From the NCBI GenBank assembly GCA_963708165.1, contig OY970187.1:1116001-1180000 (forward strand): a stretch of DNA of 64,000 nucleotides, written 5' to 3'. Under the pieces are notes generated by a model that made no database searches, was not told the origin of the DNA, and worked only from the letters and a program-made list of their open reading frames with translations. The DNA comes from Rubricoccus sp963708165 (GTDB lineage Bacteria; Bacteroidota; Rhodothermia; Rhodothermales; Rubricoccaceae). Positions 27,303 to 37,329 of this stretch are shown one piece after another (within the stretch, counting starts at the first letter, position 1; each line of letters starts with the position of its first letter). The position numbers were made by a program, and so were the translations under genes.

Positions 27303-27725
27303 ATGACCTCCCCCGATCTCTCCACAGTTCTCGCAACCGCCAAGACAATCGCGGTCGTGGGCTGCTCACCCCGAGAGACGCAGACCAGTCACCGCATCGC
27401 GGTTTATCTCCAGAAGGCGGGCTACACCATCGTGCCGGTCAACCCGCATCGCGACGAGATCCTGGGCGAGACCGCGTACCCGAACGTGCAGTCCATTCCG
27501 GCCGAAATCCAGATCGACATCGTCAACGTGTTTCGCCGCTCGGAGCACACCGAGGGTGTCGTCCACGATGTGGAGGCGCGCGCGGAGGCCACAGGCCAGC
27601 ATCCGCTCGTGTGGACGCAACTCGGCGTCCATTCAGCCCCGGCGCAGGCGAGCGCGGAGGCCGCCGGGCTCCCCTACGTCGCCGAGCGCTGCATCATGGT
27701 GGACCACCGTCGACTCTCGCGGTAA
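27303..27725 (+). CDS. CoA-binding domain protein (YccU-like)
   Basis: 140 residues, a single Rossmann-like CoA-binding fold: TIAVVGCSPRETQTSHRIAVYLQKAGYTIVPVNPHRDEILG is the classic nucleotide-binding start, and LVWTQLGVHSAPAQASAEAAGLPYVAERCIMVDHRRL closes it. ATG 27303 matches the family start; the longer frame from 27105 lies antisense to the membrane-protein gene. The family binds CoA-like ligands, and its physiological role is not settled. It stands alone, divergent from the membrane-protein gene. Confidence 0.85.
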   Translation: MTSPDLSTVLATAKTIAVVGCSPRETQTSHRIAVYLQKAGYTIVPVNPHRDEILGETAYPNVQSIPAEIQIDIVNVFRRSEHTEGVVHDVEARAEATGQHPLVWTQLGVHSAPAQASAEAAGLPYVAERCIMVDHRRLSR

Positions 27726-27729
27726 GGCA

Positions 27730-27827
27730 AAAAAACAGGCTTCGTCGGGCAGACCATTGCCTCACGTACGAGGAGCAATGGAAGGGCCCAGGCAGGATAA
27801 GTCGGGCCTTCCGCCCTGACGAAGCCT
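27730..27827 (-). ncRNA. Candidate structured RNA with three-way junction ending in a T-run (minus strand)
   Basis: AGGCTTCGTC+GGGC (27737-27750) pairs with GCCC+GACGAAGCCT (27813-27827, one bulge), enclosing two hairpins: CCATTGC/GCAATGG (27754-27760 with 27775-27781, plus CTC/GAG) and AAGGGCCC/GGGCCTT (27782-27789 with 27804-27810). On the minus strand the closing stem is followed by TGTTTTTTTG, as in an intrinsic terminator, yet no minus-strand gene precedes it. A leftward small RNA ending here is the simplest reading. It matches no riboswitch or SRP/6S core that I recognise. Confidence 0.42.
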
Positions 27828-28094
27828 AGGTCTCTCACCCCTGTTGTGCCCCCCCGTTCCGTACAAACGGCCGAGGAGGAGATCTTCGACGAACCTAAGG
27901 GTTTTCCCCATTTTTCAGCTAGAGGCATCGCGATGATGTGAGCGTACAGGCTTTGGCGCAATGCTTTTAGCCCAGAGCTATCGGATATCGCAGGCTCGCT
28001 CGGCGCCACCCCTCGCAAGAGACGCCTGGCCTCTGGCGCCAGAGGCGGTACGGGCGGACAGCGCTAGTTTCGCGCGCGCCTCCTCTTTGCCCCT
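27828..28094. other. Upstream region of the AbgT-family gene
   Basis: About 270 bp with a C-run (27849-27855), an AT-richer patch (27900-27925), and a form A palindrome at 28029-28046 about 50 bp before the transporter start. It would carry both the transporter promoter and, if real, the promoter of the leftward RNA. No open frame of note. Confidence 0.4.
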
Positions 28095-29651
<1,557 letters not shown>

Positions 29652-29712
29652 GCCTCTGGCGCTACCACGGCCTCTGGCGGCGGTCGCTTCCCCGCCAGAG
29701 GCCTGAACGCAA

Positions 29713-29738
29713 CGAGGGGCGCCCGAAGACGCCCCTCG
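29713..29738. terminator. Hairpin between convergent AbgT and rho genes
   Basis: CGAGGGGCG, an 8-nt loop, CGCCCCTCG: a perfect 9-bp GC-rich stem in the 130-bp gap. No strong T-run on either side, so it may block transcription in both directions with help from Rho. A form B 10-mer palindrome follows at 29746-29763. Confidence 0.55.
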
Positions 29739-29780
29739 CGGGGTTCGCCAGAGGCCTCTGGCGGAAACAGGGTCGCGCGT

Positions 29781-31505
29781 TTACGCCGACTCGGGGATCA
29801 ACTCGTTGAGCAGGTGCTCGTTGCTCGGGCTGAGCTGGATCTGCTTGAGCAGCGCCTGCATCGCCTCCACGGGGTGGCGCGAGTTGAGCGCCCGCAAGAG
29901 GAGGTTCCGCTGCGCGGTGTGCTCCTCGGCGACGAGCCGCTCCTCGTTGCGCGTGCCGCTGCGGCGGATGTTGATCGCCGGGTAGACTCGCTTTTCCGAG
30001 AGCTCGCGGTCGAGCACGATCTCGGCGTTGCCGGTGCCCTTGAACTCCTCGAAGATCACGTCGTCCATGCGGCTGCCGGTCTCGACCAGCGCCGTGGCGA
30101 TGATCGTGAGCGAACCGCCACCTTCGATGTTGCGAGCCGAGCTGAAGATCTTGCGCGGCATGAGCAGCGCGCGAGCATCCAGACCACCCGACATCGTACG
30201 GCCAGAGTTGCCGCCGAAGAGGTTGAACGTGCGGCCGAGACGCGTGAGCGAATCCAGCAGCACGACCACATCGTGGCCCTGCTCCACCATGCGGCGGCTG
30301 TACTCGAAGGCGAGCGTCGCCACGCGCACGTGGTTGTCCTCGCCGAAATCGTTGGAGGACGCGAAGACGGTCGCGTCCGTATTGCGACGGAAATCCGTCA
30401 CCTCCTCCGGGCGCTCGTCGATGAGCAACGCGATAAGCTTGATGCCGGGGTGGTTCTTCGAGAGCCCCTCCGCCATCTTCTTGAGCAGGATCGTCTTGCC
30501 CGCACGCGGCGGCGCCACGATAAGGGCACGCTGTCCCTTGCCGAGCGGCGTCACGAGATCCACGACGCGCATGTTCGAATCCGACGTGCCCGAGATGAGG
30601 TTGAGCTTCTCCTCGGGGTAAATCACCATGCCGGCGTCGAAGTCCTCCAGGCCCTCCCAGTCCTCGACCGGGCCGTCCATGATGGTGTCGACGCGGGTCA
30701 CCTGCCAGGCGCCCTTGCGGCCGGGCTTGATGATGCCGGTCAGCTTGACTCCGTCGCGGAGGTTGTGCTTCTGGATGAGAGGCGGCGGCATAAAGGGATC
30801 GTTGTCCCCCTTCTGCAGCGAGGTCTCGAAGCCGCGGATGAATCCGAACTTCTTGTCGCCAATCAGCTCCAGGATGCCCTCGAACTCCTGTCCGGGGTGC
30901 CCTCCGCCCTGATCGTTGCCTCCGCCGCCGCTCTTGTTCTTGTTGCGGCTGCGCCCCCGGCGGCGTCCTCCGCCGTCCTGGTCGTTGTTGCCGCCGCGGT
31001 CCTGCCTCTGGCGGTCGTCGTGGCTCTCGGGCTCGTCGCCAGAGGCCTCGGCCACCTTGGGATCGTCGCTGGAGGCGACCGGCTCGGCGTCCGCCTTGCG
31101 GCGGGTGCGCTTGCGCTTGGGCGTCTCCTCGGCGTCCGCAGGAGCGGGAGCCTCTGGTGCCTCGGCGTCGGCCTTCTTCTTGCGTGGGGCGCGCTTGGGC
31201 GTCTCGGCCTCTGGCGCAACGTCCGCTTTCTTTTTGCGAGGTGTGCGCTTGGGCTTTTCAGCCTCTGGCGCGGTGTTGTCGGCCGTGGGGCGCGGTGTGG
31301 GCTTAGCCCGGGCGCTGCTCGTCAGGTCGACGGTGGTGACGCGGGATCGCGTCTTTTTGGGTGCGGGGGTTTCGGCGTCGGTGGCGTTCCCTTTTGCCTT
31401 GCCTTTGGGCGCCTTTTTGGTGGCGCGCTTGGGCGAGGTGGAAGCCTCCTTGTCGACGTCGACCTTCGATTCGCGGCCGTCTGCGGCCTGCGTGTCGTCT
31501 GCCAT
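29781..31505 (-). CDS. rho: Transcription termination factor Rho with long basic N-terminal extension
   Basis: 574 residues. The C-terminal 370 residues are canonical Rho: RNA-binding OB fold (GILELIGDKKFGFIRGFETSL), Walker A APPRAGKTILLKK, Walker B DVVVLLDSLTRLGR, Q-loop/R-loop regions GGLDARALLMPRKIF and SGTRNEERL. The first 190 residues are a lysine/arginine/alanine/proline low-complexity extension (KRTPRKKKAD repeats) and an RG/N-rich linker, as in many Bacteroidota. All 10-mers in the gene fall in this extension (31005-31270); the catalytic core has none. The start ATG 31505 is followed by an acidic-basic disordered tail. Confidence 0.95.
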   Translation of the reverse strand: MADDTQAADGRESKVDVDKEASTSPKRATKKAPKGKAKGNATDAETPAPKKTRSRVTTVDLTSSARAKPTPRPTADNTAPEAEKPKRTPRKKKADVAPEAETPKRAPRKKKADAEAPEAPAPADAEETPKRKRTRRKADAEPVASSDDPKVAEASGDEPESHDDRQRQDRGGNNDQDGGGRRRGRSRNKNKSGGGGNDQGGGHPGQEFEGILELIGDKKFGFIRGFETSLQKGDNDPFMPPPLIQKHNLRDGVKLTGIIKPGRKGAWQVTRVDTIMDGPVEDWEGLEDFDAGMVIYPEEKLNLISGTSDSNMRVVDLVTPLGKGQRALIVAPPRAGKTILLKKMAEGLSKNHPGIKLIALLIDERPEEVTDFRRNTDATVFASSNDFGEDNHVRVATLAFEYSRRMVEQGHDVVVLLDSLTRLGRTFNLFGGNSGRTMSGGLDARALLMPRKIFSSARNIEGGGSLTIIATALVETGSRMDDVIFEEFKGTGNAEIVLDRELSEKRVYPAINIRRSGTRNEERLVAEEHTAQRNLLLRALNSRHPVEAMQALLKQIQLSPSNEHLLNELIPESA

Positions 31506-31878
31506 GTATAGGATGGCTATGCGGTACAGTGTGAAGTGTCACGGCTCGCCAGAGGCCCCTACGGTGGGGACACAGGCGGTGCTGTGGGGTCGCGGCAGGG
31601 AGTTCCTGCGCGGGCCGAGGGTGCGAGCCCAGGTCTCCCAATGCGGGAGCGGCGGCTCGGCGGTGCAGTCCGCGCCCTGATGGGCGCGCGCGTGCGAGAG
31701 ACCACGTCGTTCGTCCGGGATGCCTCGCTCCGCGCGATGGCGACCGGTGTGGTCTCTGCCCAGCCTCCTCGTGTGCGGCGGGGCGATCTTCTAGACGTAA
31801 GCCAAGATAGATGGTTTCGGCCTGCGCGACAACTTGCGGGCCGATCCAGGCTTTGCCCCACACCTCAGACGACCGGAT
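31506..31878. other. Rho upstream / rnhB upstream region
   Basis: 373 bp between divergent rho and rnhB. It contains one 10-mer near 31549 and an otherwise GC-rich sequence with many small inverted repeats. A long rho leader is plausible because Rho commonly controls its own mRNA, but I see no specific attenuator or promoter pair. Confidence 0.4.
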
Positions 31879-32548
31879 ATGCCTGATTTCGAACGTGAAC
31901 GCGTGCATTGGGAGGCCGGGCGCGCTCGCGTCGCGGGCGTAGACGAGGCCGGGCGCGGATGCCTCGCAGGGTGCGTCGTAGCCGCTGCCGTTATTCTCCC
32001 TCCCGATGCGCACCTGCCCGGCCTGGACGATTCCAAGGCCATCTCGTCAGAGCAACGCGAGAGGCTCCTGCCCCTCATCTACGAGCAGGCTGTCGCCGTC
32101 GGCGTGGGCGAGTGCTCACCCGCGGAGGTCGACACGGTCAACGTGCTCTGGGCCGCGATGGAGGCCATGCGCCGCGCCATCGTCGACTTGGCGGTCGTGC
32201 CCGACGCCGCGCTCATCGACGGCAACCGCGTCCCGCCAGAGGCTCCGGCAGCGCTCGCCTCTGGCGGAACGCTCTGGCGGCACCTCTGGCGACGAACGCG
32301 TCTCTGGGGCAACTCTACCCGCGCACCTGGAGGCCATCGTGAGAGGCGACGCCAAAAGCCTCAGCATCGCCGCGGCGTCGGTCGTGGCGAAAGTGACGCG
32401 CGACCGGGCTCTGATGGCGCTCGACCGCGAGTTTCCGGCCTACGGCTTCGCGCAGCACAAAGGCTACCCGACCGCGCAACATTACGCCGCCCTGGCCGAA
32501 CACGGCCCGACGATCCACCACCGCCTCACCTTCCGGCTGACCCGCTAG
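31879..32548 (+). CDS. rnhB: Ribonuclease HII, loop expanded by 10-mer copies and frameshifted
   Basis: Cleaves RNA in RNA-DNA hybrids. N-terminal catalytic motif VAGVDEAGRGCLAGCVVAAAVILP supplies D and E; a further acid lies in ALIDGNRVP, and the end reads IVRGDAKSLSIAAASVVAKVTRDRAL then QHKGYPTAQHYAAL. ATG 31879 (MPDFERERVHWEAG) fits. Between IDGNRVP and EAIVRGDAK most homologues have about ten residues, but here about 25-30 codons hold five full or degenerate CTCTGGCG words (32240-32315), and the frame moves by +1 inside this stretch. So the expansion and the frameshift coincide. The protein may be inactive or the base call wrong. Confidence 0.85.
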
Positions 32549-32552
32549 ACCT

Positions 32553-33455
32553 ATGCAAACTCGCCATTCGATCCTCGCCGCGCTTCTCGCCCTCACGCCT
32601 CTGGCGCCTGCCTCTGCGCAGATCGCGACGCCAGAGGCGCAACCCGCCGCCCAGCCTGCCGGGGCCTCGGGCGAGATCAACCCCGTCCTCTACGTGATGG
32701 AGGACGCCGACAGCCGCGTGTACCTGCTGGGCTCGGTCCACGTGCTGGATGCCGGTTCGTACCCACTCTCGCCTTCGGTGGAGGCGGCCTACGCTGACGC
32801 CGAGGCGGTCGCGTTCGAGATCGACATGAGCGATATGGCGTCGATCCAGAGCGCGGTCATGACGCGCGCGATGTACGCCGACGGCCGCACGCTGCAGGAT
32901 GCCATGGGCGAGGACTTTGCGGCGCTCGAAGCGCGCGTGGGCCCGGCCGCGCAGCAGCTCTCGGGGTTTGAGCCGTGGGCCGTGCAACTCACGCTCGTGC
33001 CTCTGGCGCTCCAGGGCACCGGCTACGATGCGACGAGCGGCGTGGACCAGCACTTCCTGACGCGCGCGACGGCAGACGACAAGGAGCGGCTCGCGCTCGA
33101 GACCGCAGACAGCCAGATGGCCATCTTCGACGGCGTGCCCGAGGCCACGCAGGTTGAGATGCTCATGGAGACCCTCACCGAGTGGGACGCGATGAGCGAG
33201 CAAATCGAGGGCCTGATCGGCGCCTGGAAGTCCGGCGACGACGACGCGATGGAGGTTTTCTTCAACGACATCCCAGAGTCCATCCGCCCTGCACTGTTGC
33301 GCGACCGCAACGCCGCGTGGGTGCCACAGATTGAGGCCATGCTGGCGCGCGAGGGCGAAGACGTGCTCGTGGTCGTCGGCGCGGGCCACCTCATCGGCGC
33401 GGACAGCGTGATCGAGATGCTGCGCGAGAACGGCTACACCCTCACGCGGCTCTAG
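32553..33455 (+). CDS. TraB/GumN family protein, exported
   Basis: 300 residues with signal peptide (MQTRHSILAALLALTPLAPASA). The TraB/GumN signature is visible: VYLLGSVHVLDAGSYPLS near the N-terminus with conserved GS-H, AVAFEIDMSD, and VVVGAGHLIGADSVIEMLRENGYTL at the C-terminus, with the GxxH and E residues thought to form a metal-dependent hydrolase site. The family's activity in bacteria is largely unproven; plant and animal relatives have been linked to peptidase-like roles. It starts 4 bp after rnhB, probably co-transcribed. 10-mers occupy the signal/mature junction. Confidence 0.8.
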   Translation: MQTRHSILAALLALTPLAPASAQIATPEAQPAAQPAGASGEINPVLYVMEDADSRVYLLGSVHVLDAGSYPLSPSVEAAYADAEAVAFEIDMSDMASIQSAVMTRAMYADGRTLQDAMGEDFAALEARVGPAAQQLSGFEPWAVQLTLVPLALQGTGYDATSGVDQHFLTRATADDKERLALETADSQMAIFDGVPEATQVEMLMETLTEWDAMSEQIEGLIGAWKSGDDDAMEVFFNDIPESIRPALLRDRNAAWVPQIEAMLAREGEDVLVVVGAGHLIGADSVIEMLRENGYTLTRL

Positions 33456-33462
33456 CCTCGCG

Positions 33463-34128
33463 CTACGCTTGCCCCTCCGGGCCTCTGGCGGTGTCGCCAG
33501 AGGCCCGGTCTGTTTCGGGACGGTCGGTCGGGTGCAGCGGCGCCTCTGGCGCCAGAGGCACCTTGGCGTAGAGTGCATCGAGCGAGAGGCGTACGCCGAG
33601 GCGGCGGAGTTCGACCGTCTGGCCGTCGTCGTCGCGCAGGGTCCACGCGCCGTCGTCACCGCGTTCGAACACGTCGACGGCGCGGCGGTCCTGCGCCACG
33701 AGCACGTACGTGTGGAGCGACGCGATGCGGCGGTAGAAGGCGAATTTCTGGCCTCGGTCGTACGCCTCGGTCGAGTCGGAGACGACTTCGGCCACGAGCG
33801 ACGGGTTGAGCAGCGTGTCGGCGGGCGCCACGATCTCGGGGGCGCCGCAAACCACGCTCACGTCAGGGAATGTGTGCAAGCTGTCGTCACCTGCTTCGCT
33901 TGCGGGCACGCGCACGCGGCCGTCCGAGCCCAGCACAATGCAATCGGTGTCCTTGAGTGCATCGCGCAGCTCTGCAGCGAGATTGATTCCCAACATGGTA
34001 TGCGGCAGCTTGCCACCCGCCATCGCGAAGAGCTCGCCTTTGTAGAGCTCGTAGCGATCGCCGGTCTCTCGCTCACGGCGCACGAGGTCGCCTGTGGTCG
34101 CGTAGGATGTGGAGAGCGGAAAGGCCAT
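33463..34128 (-). CDS. Uma2-family (DUF820) putative endonuclease
   Basis: 221 residues of the PD-(D/E)XK-like Uma2 family: GDRYELYKGELFAMAGGKLPHTMLGINLAAELRDAL, the HTFPDVSVVCG aspartate, LVAEVVSDSTEAYDRGQKFAFYRRI with E and K, and a final YVLVAQDRRAVDVFER strand. The last 25 residues are 10-mer-coded (PLAPEAPLHPTDRPETDRASGD). Uma2 proteins are abundant in cyanobacteria and other phyla with no settled role. No antitoxin or partner is adjacent. Start ATG 34128. Confidence 0.85.
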   Translation of the reverse strand: MAFPLSTSYATTGDLVRRERETGDRYELYKGELFAMAGGKLPHTMLGINLAAELRDALKDTDCIVLGSDGRVRVPASEAGDDSLHTFPDVSVVCGAPEIVAPADTLLNPSLVAEVVSDSTEAYDRGQKFAFYRRIASLHTYVLVAQDRRAVDVFERGDDGAWTLRDDDGQTVELRRLGVRLSLDALYAKVPLAPEAPLHPTDRPETDRASGDTARGPEGQA

Positions 34129-34201
34129 GCACGAAACATACGGCGGCCATCTCTGATCTCAGCCTCTGGCGCCAGAGGACACGAATCACCGCGCCCGCGT
34201 C

Positions 34202-34735
34202 TCAGATCTGCGTCGCGAGCGCCTCCACGACGGCCCGCGCGACGGCCTCTGGCGGACCGTCGGCATCGACGGCGAGGTGAGCGCGCGCGTAGGCGTCCTC
34301 GCGCTCGGCCATGAGCGCGCCGATGCGCTGGCGCAGCGGCGCGCCCGCCAGAGGCCGCCCGTCGTCCCCCCAGAGCATCGGGCGGTCGCCCGCCGAGCCC
34401 ACCCGCCGCGCGACAGTCGCGGGCGTAGTGCGGAGCCACACCACCGAGCCCGCGCCTCGGGCGACCTCCATCGCGCCCGGTTGCACGAGCGAGCCGCCGC
34501 CAGAGGCGATGACGTGGCTCTCGCCGCGCGTGGTTTCCTGCAGCGCCTCGGCTTCGGCCTCGCGAAACGCACACTCGCCGCCAGAGGCAAAGATCTCCGG
34601 GATGGACGTGCCCGTCCGCACGACGATCAGCCAGTCGAGGTCGAGAAAGCGGTAGCCCAGCGCGTCCGCGACCAGCGGGCCGACGGTGCTTTTGCCAGAG
34701 GCCATAAAGCCGGTGAGGTAAACGCGAGGGGGCAT
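34202..34735 (-). CDS. aroK: Shikimate kinase
   Basis: 177 residues, phosphorylates shikimate at O3 in the chorismate pathway. P-loop TGFMASGKSTVG (residues about 8-18), the shikimate-binding DLDWLI segment in place of the usual DxD, the FREAEAEALQE helix, the VIASGGGSLV loop (GGG), and the lid with RPMLWGDDGRP. ATG 34735 starts exactly at the family N-terminus; the upstream frame covers a heptanucleotide repeat. It is divergent from truA. Three 10-mers lie within. Confidence 0.9.
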   Translation of the reverse strand: MPPRVYLTGFMASGKSTVGPLVADALGYRFLDLDWLIVVRTGTSIPEIFASGGECAFREAEAEALQETTRGESHVIASGGGSLVQPGAMEVARGAGSVVWLRTTPATVARRVGSAGDRPMLWGDDGRPLAGAPLRQRIGALMAEREDAYARAHLAVDADGPPEAVARAVVEALATQI

Positions 34736-34737
34736 GT

Positions 34738-34766
34738 GGGGACTGGGGACTGGGGACTGGGGACTG
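34738..34766. repeat. Heptanucleotide tandem repeat GGGGACT x4
   Basis: Four copies of GGGGACT in the aroK upstream region, directly before its start codon (on the opposite strand AGTCCCC). A related array of GGGGACT and GGGTACT occurs at 39085-39126. Slippage here could change the spacing in the aroK leader. Confidence 0.8.
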
Positions 34767-34918
34767 GAAGATCGCGGCTGGGCGAGCCTCTGGCGCTCGG
34801 CGGCGCGAGTTCCGAATCCGTAGCATCGCGGCATGCCGCGACGAATGTCAGGATTCCTCGAACCCCTACCTCTGGCGCCAGAGGCCGTTCGGAACTTTTC
34901 GAGCGCCGCCGTGCCTTA

Positions 34919-34955
<37 letters not shown>

Positions 34956-34962
34956 CCTGCCT

Positions 34963-35727
34963 GTGCCCCGCACCCGCCTCCTGATCGAATACGACGGCAC
35001 CGCGTTTTCCGGCTGGCAGAAGCAGCCCGGCGAGGTGACCGTCCAAGGCGAGATCGAGCGCGCGCTCGCGACGTGCCTCGGCACCCAAACGCCCATCACC
35101 GGCTCGGGCCGCACCGATACGGGCGTTCACGCCAGAGGCCAGGTGGCGCACCTCGACACGCCAGAGGCAACAGACCTGTTCAGGCTGCGCCGAAGCCTCA
35201 ACGGCCTCACGCCGCGCGGCATCGCCGTGCTCGCCGCCGAGCCTGCCGCCGAGGACTTCCACGCGCGCTACAGCGCCCGGCGCCGCACCTACCACTACCA
35301 CGTCGCGACCCAGCCGCGCGCGCTGGACCGCCTCTGGCGCGTGGCGCTGCGCCCCGTCCCCGACGTAGAGGCCATGAACGCCGCCTCTGGCGCGCTGCTG
35401 GGCACGCACGAGTTTTCGTCGTTCTGTCGCACACGCTCAGAGACGACCGGCCGCGTCTGCACCGTTGACCACGCCTGCTGGGTGCGCGGCGAACGCTCGG
35501 GCGACTGGCGCTTCGAGATCACCGCCAACCGCTACGTACATGGCATGGTGCGCGCCATCGTAGGCACGCTCTTAGAGATCGGGCGCGGCCAGCGCGACGC
35601 CGCTAGCCTTCCCGACGTGATCGCCTCTGGCGACCGCCGCCTCGCCGGTGCCGCCGCACCCGCGCACGGCCTCGTCCTCCACCACGTCGCCTACGACGCG
35701 CCTCTGTTTACCGCCACACCCGCATGA
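34963..35727 (+). CDS. truA: tRNA pseudouridine synthase A
   Basis: 254 residues, makes pseudouridine at positions 38-40 of tRNA anticodon arms. IEYDGTAFSGWQKQP at the N-terminus, catalytic aspartate in TGSGRTDTGVHARGQVAHLDT, Y in RTYHYHV, and FRVVHGMVRAIVG-like ANRYVHGMVRAIVGTLLEIGRG. Starts at GTG 34963 (PRTRLLIEYDG fits); no ATG is near. The conserved HARG is encoded by an exact CGCCAGAGGC (35130-35139). Stop TGA overlaps ATG of the next gene by 4 bp (ATGA), so the two are coupled. Confidence 0.94.
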   Translation: MPRTRLLIEYDGTAFSGWQKQPGEVTVQGEIERALATCLGTQTPITGSGRTDTGVHARGQVAHLDTPEATDLFRLRRSLNGLTPRGIAVLAAEPAAEDFHARYSARRRTYHYHVATQPRALDRLWRVALRPVPDVEAMNAASGALLGTHEFSSFCRTRSETTGRVCTVDHACWVRGERSGDWRFEITANRYVHGMVRAIVGTLLEIGRGQRDAASLPDVIASGDRRLAGAAAPAHGLVLHHVAYDAPLFTATPA

Positions 35728-37061
35728 TCCGTTTCTCGCCAGAGGCCCGCGTGCTGCTCGCCCTCGCCGCGGTGCTCGTCGCCGGATGTGACCGTCCGCT
35801 CGTCGACCCCATCGCGCCTGCTATCGAGGTGATCTCGCCTGACCTGACCACGGTTCAGGGCGCCAGCACCATCCGGTTGCAGCTCTCCATCACAGCGCTT
35901 TCGGACGTAGACGAGGTACTGGTTGATGGCGCCCAGGCCACGCGAGACGCTGAAACGGGCCTGTGGGAAATCAGCGTCGCGCTGCGCCCCGGCGCCAACA
36001 CGCTCGTGCTAGAGGCGTCCTCCGAGAGCGCCACCACCACGCGCGAGATTGACATCGTTCAGGCCTCCATCGGCGTGAGAGGCTCCGACGGTGACCTGCC
36101 TCAGCCACGGGCAGACCACACCGCGACGCGCCTCGACACGGGCGTTCTCCTTGCCGGAGGCATCGACGCTGCGGGCGACGTGATCGGCAGCGCGCAGCTG
36201 CTCCGCGAGCGCGCCGGGACGACGTTTACCCTCGACGCGCCTCTGGCGCTACAGACGCCGCGGACCGGCCACACGGCCACAGCGCTGCCGGATGGGCGCG
36301 TACTTCTTCTGGGCGGCACGTCCTCGCCAGAGGCCTCTGGCGAGAGCGCGTTCGTGAGCGTCCCGGAGATTCTCGACCCCGAGACCGGCACGACGCGCGC
36401 CGTGTTTACTCGCCGGTCCCCGAGCAGGAAAACAGGGCACACCACGATCCTCCTGACCCGTGACGGGCGGACCTACCTCTACGTGCTCGGTGGCGTGTTT
36501 CCGCTTCCAGGCTCCGTCGCGCTGAGCAGCACCGTCGACGTGCTAGAGCTTCGGTCCTCGGCCACCGCCGATACGCTCGTCACGCTCACGCCTCCCGGTG
36601 GAGCGGGCAACGGGTTTGTCGCCCCAGATGGCACCCAACTCGTCGTGGCGACGAGTGCCAACCAGGTCGTCACCATCTGGACGGGCCTCGATACGATCTC
36701 ACCGGACCGGGACGCATTCGCGTCGCGCCTGTTTTACACCGCACCGGGCAGCCAGTACCCGTTCGACCTGACTTCCGACGACGTGGAAGCACCCGTGCAG
36801 CCTCGCACCTCGGCGGCGGGCACGCAGTTGAGCAACTCGCTCGCTCTTCTCGTGGGCGGCCGCGATCCGGACGGCGCGCCTCTGGCGTCGCTAGAGGTCT
36901 TCTCGGATCGCCTCGGCCGGTTTCTCTCCGTCCCCGCCGAACTCACGACGCCGCGCTACGGGCACACTGTAACCCTCGCGCCGAGCGGCCGTATCCTCGT
37001 CATCGGAGGCCGCGACGCCAGCGGCCAGGCCCTCTCCTCCGTCGAGGTGCTCACGCTCTAA
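35724..37061 (+). CDS. Kelch-repeat lipoprotein
   Basis: 445 residues, lipoprotein signal with lipobox VLVAGC. After an Ig-like N-terminal sheet (SPDLTTVQGASTIRLQLSITAL), Kelch-type blades are seen: PRADHTATRLDTGVLLAGGIDA, PRTGHTATALPDGRVLLLGGTSS, RKTGHTTILLTRDGRTYLYVLGG and PRYGHTVTLAPSGRILVIGGRD. These repeats form a beta-propeller, usually for protein or glycan binding. It overlaps the truA stop and is followed by a small membrane protein after 11 bp. A form B palindrome is inside the second propeller region (36325-36342). Confidence 0.8.
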   Translation: MIRFSPEARVLLALAAVLVAGCDRPLVDPIAPAIEVISPDLTTVQGASTIRLQLSITALSDVDEVLVDGAQATRDAETGLWEISVALRPGANTLVLEASSESATTTREIDIVQASIGVRGSDGDLPQPRADHTATRLDTGVLLAGGIDAAGDVIGSAQLLRERAGTTFTLDAPLALQTPRTGHTATALPDGRVLLLGGTSSPEASGESAFVSVPEILDPETGTTRAVFTRRSPSRKTGHTTILLTRDGRTYLYVLGGVFPLPGSVALSSTVDVLELRSSATADTLVTLTPPGGAGNGFVAPDGTQLVVATSANQVVTIWTGLDTISPDRDAFASRLFYTAPGSQYPFDLTSDDVEAPVQPRTSAAGTQLSNSLALLVGGRDPDGAPLASLEVFSDRLGRFLSVPAELTTPRYGHTVTLAPSGRILVIGGRDASGQALSSVEVLTL

Positions 37062-37072
37062 CCCGTTCGTCC

Positions 37073-37261
37073 ATGCTGATCCAGCGTCTACTACAGCTCT
37101 TGCTCATCGCCATCGTGGTGATGGTGGCCCTCGCCCTGCTAGGCGTCGTCCTCAAAGTGAGCGTGGCTCTGATCAAGCTCGTATTGCCCGTCCTGGTCCT
37201 TCTGGTCGTGGTTGCGGCGCTGCTCCGGTTCGTGGAGCTGCTGCAGAAGAAGAGGCGGTAG
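37073..37261 (+). CDS. Small membrane protein, unknown
   Basis: 62 residues, almost all hydrophobic: two TM helices (LLLIAIVVMVALALLGVVL and IKLVLPVLVLLVVVAALLRF) and a short basic end (LLQKKRR). It follows the Kelch lipoprotein by 11 bp and may share its transcript. No family recognised. Confidence 0.55.
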   Translation: MLIQRLLQLLLIAIVVMVALALLGVVLKVSVALIKLVLPVLVLLVVVAALLRFVELLQKKRR

Positions 37262-37329
37262 AAGCGGGCCTCTGGCGCCAGAGGACGAGCCTCGCGCGGT
37301 AGTTTGGAAGCCCTTCCAGCCCCGCCTCT

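Noticed and set aside
27815..27900. Hammerhead-like CUGACGA core in the structured region
   Set aside because: The matching GAAA box and stem arrangement are absent; the CTGACGA belongs to the closing stem of the three-way junction.
31506..31878. RNase P, tmRNA or other known RNA upstream of rho
   Set aside because: No conserved core sequence of these RNAs could be found on either strand.
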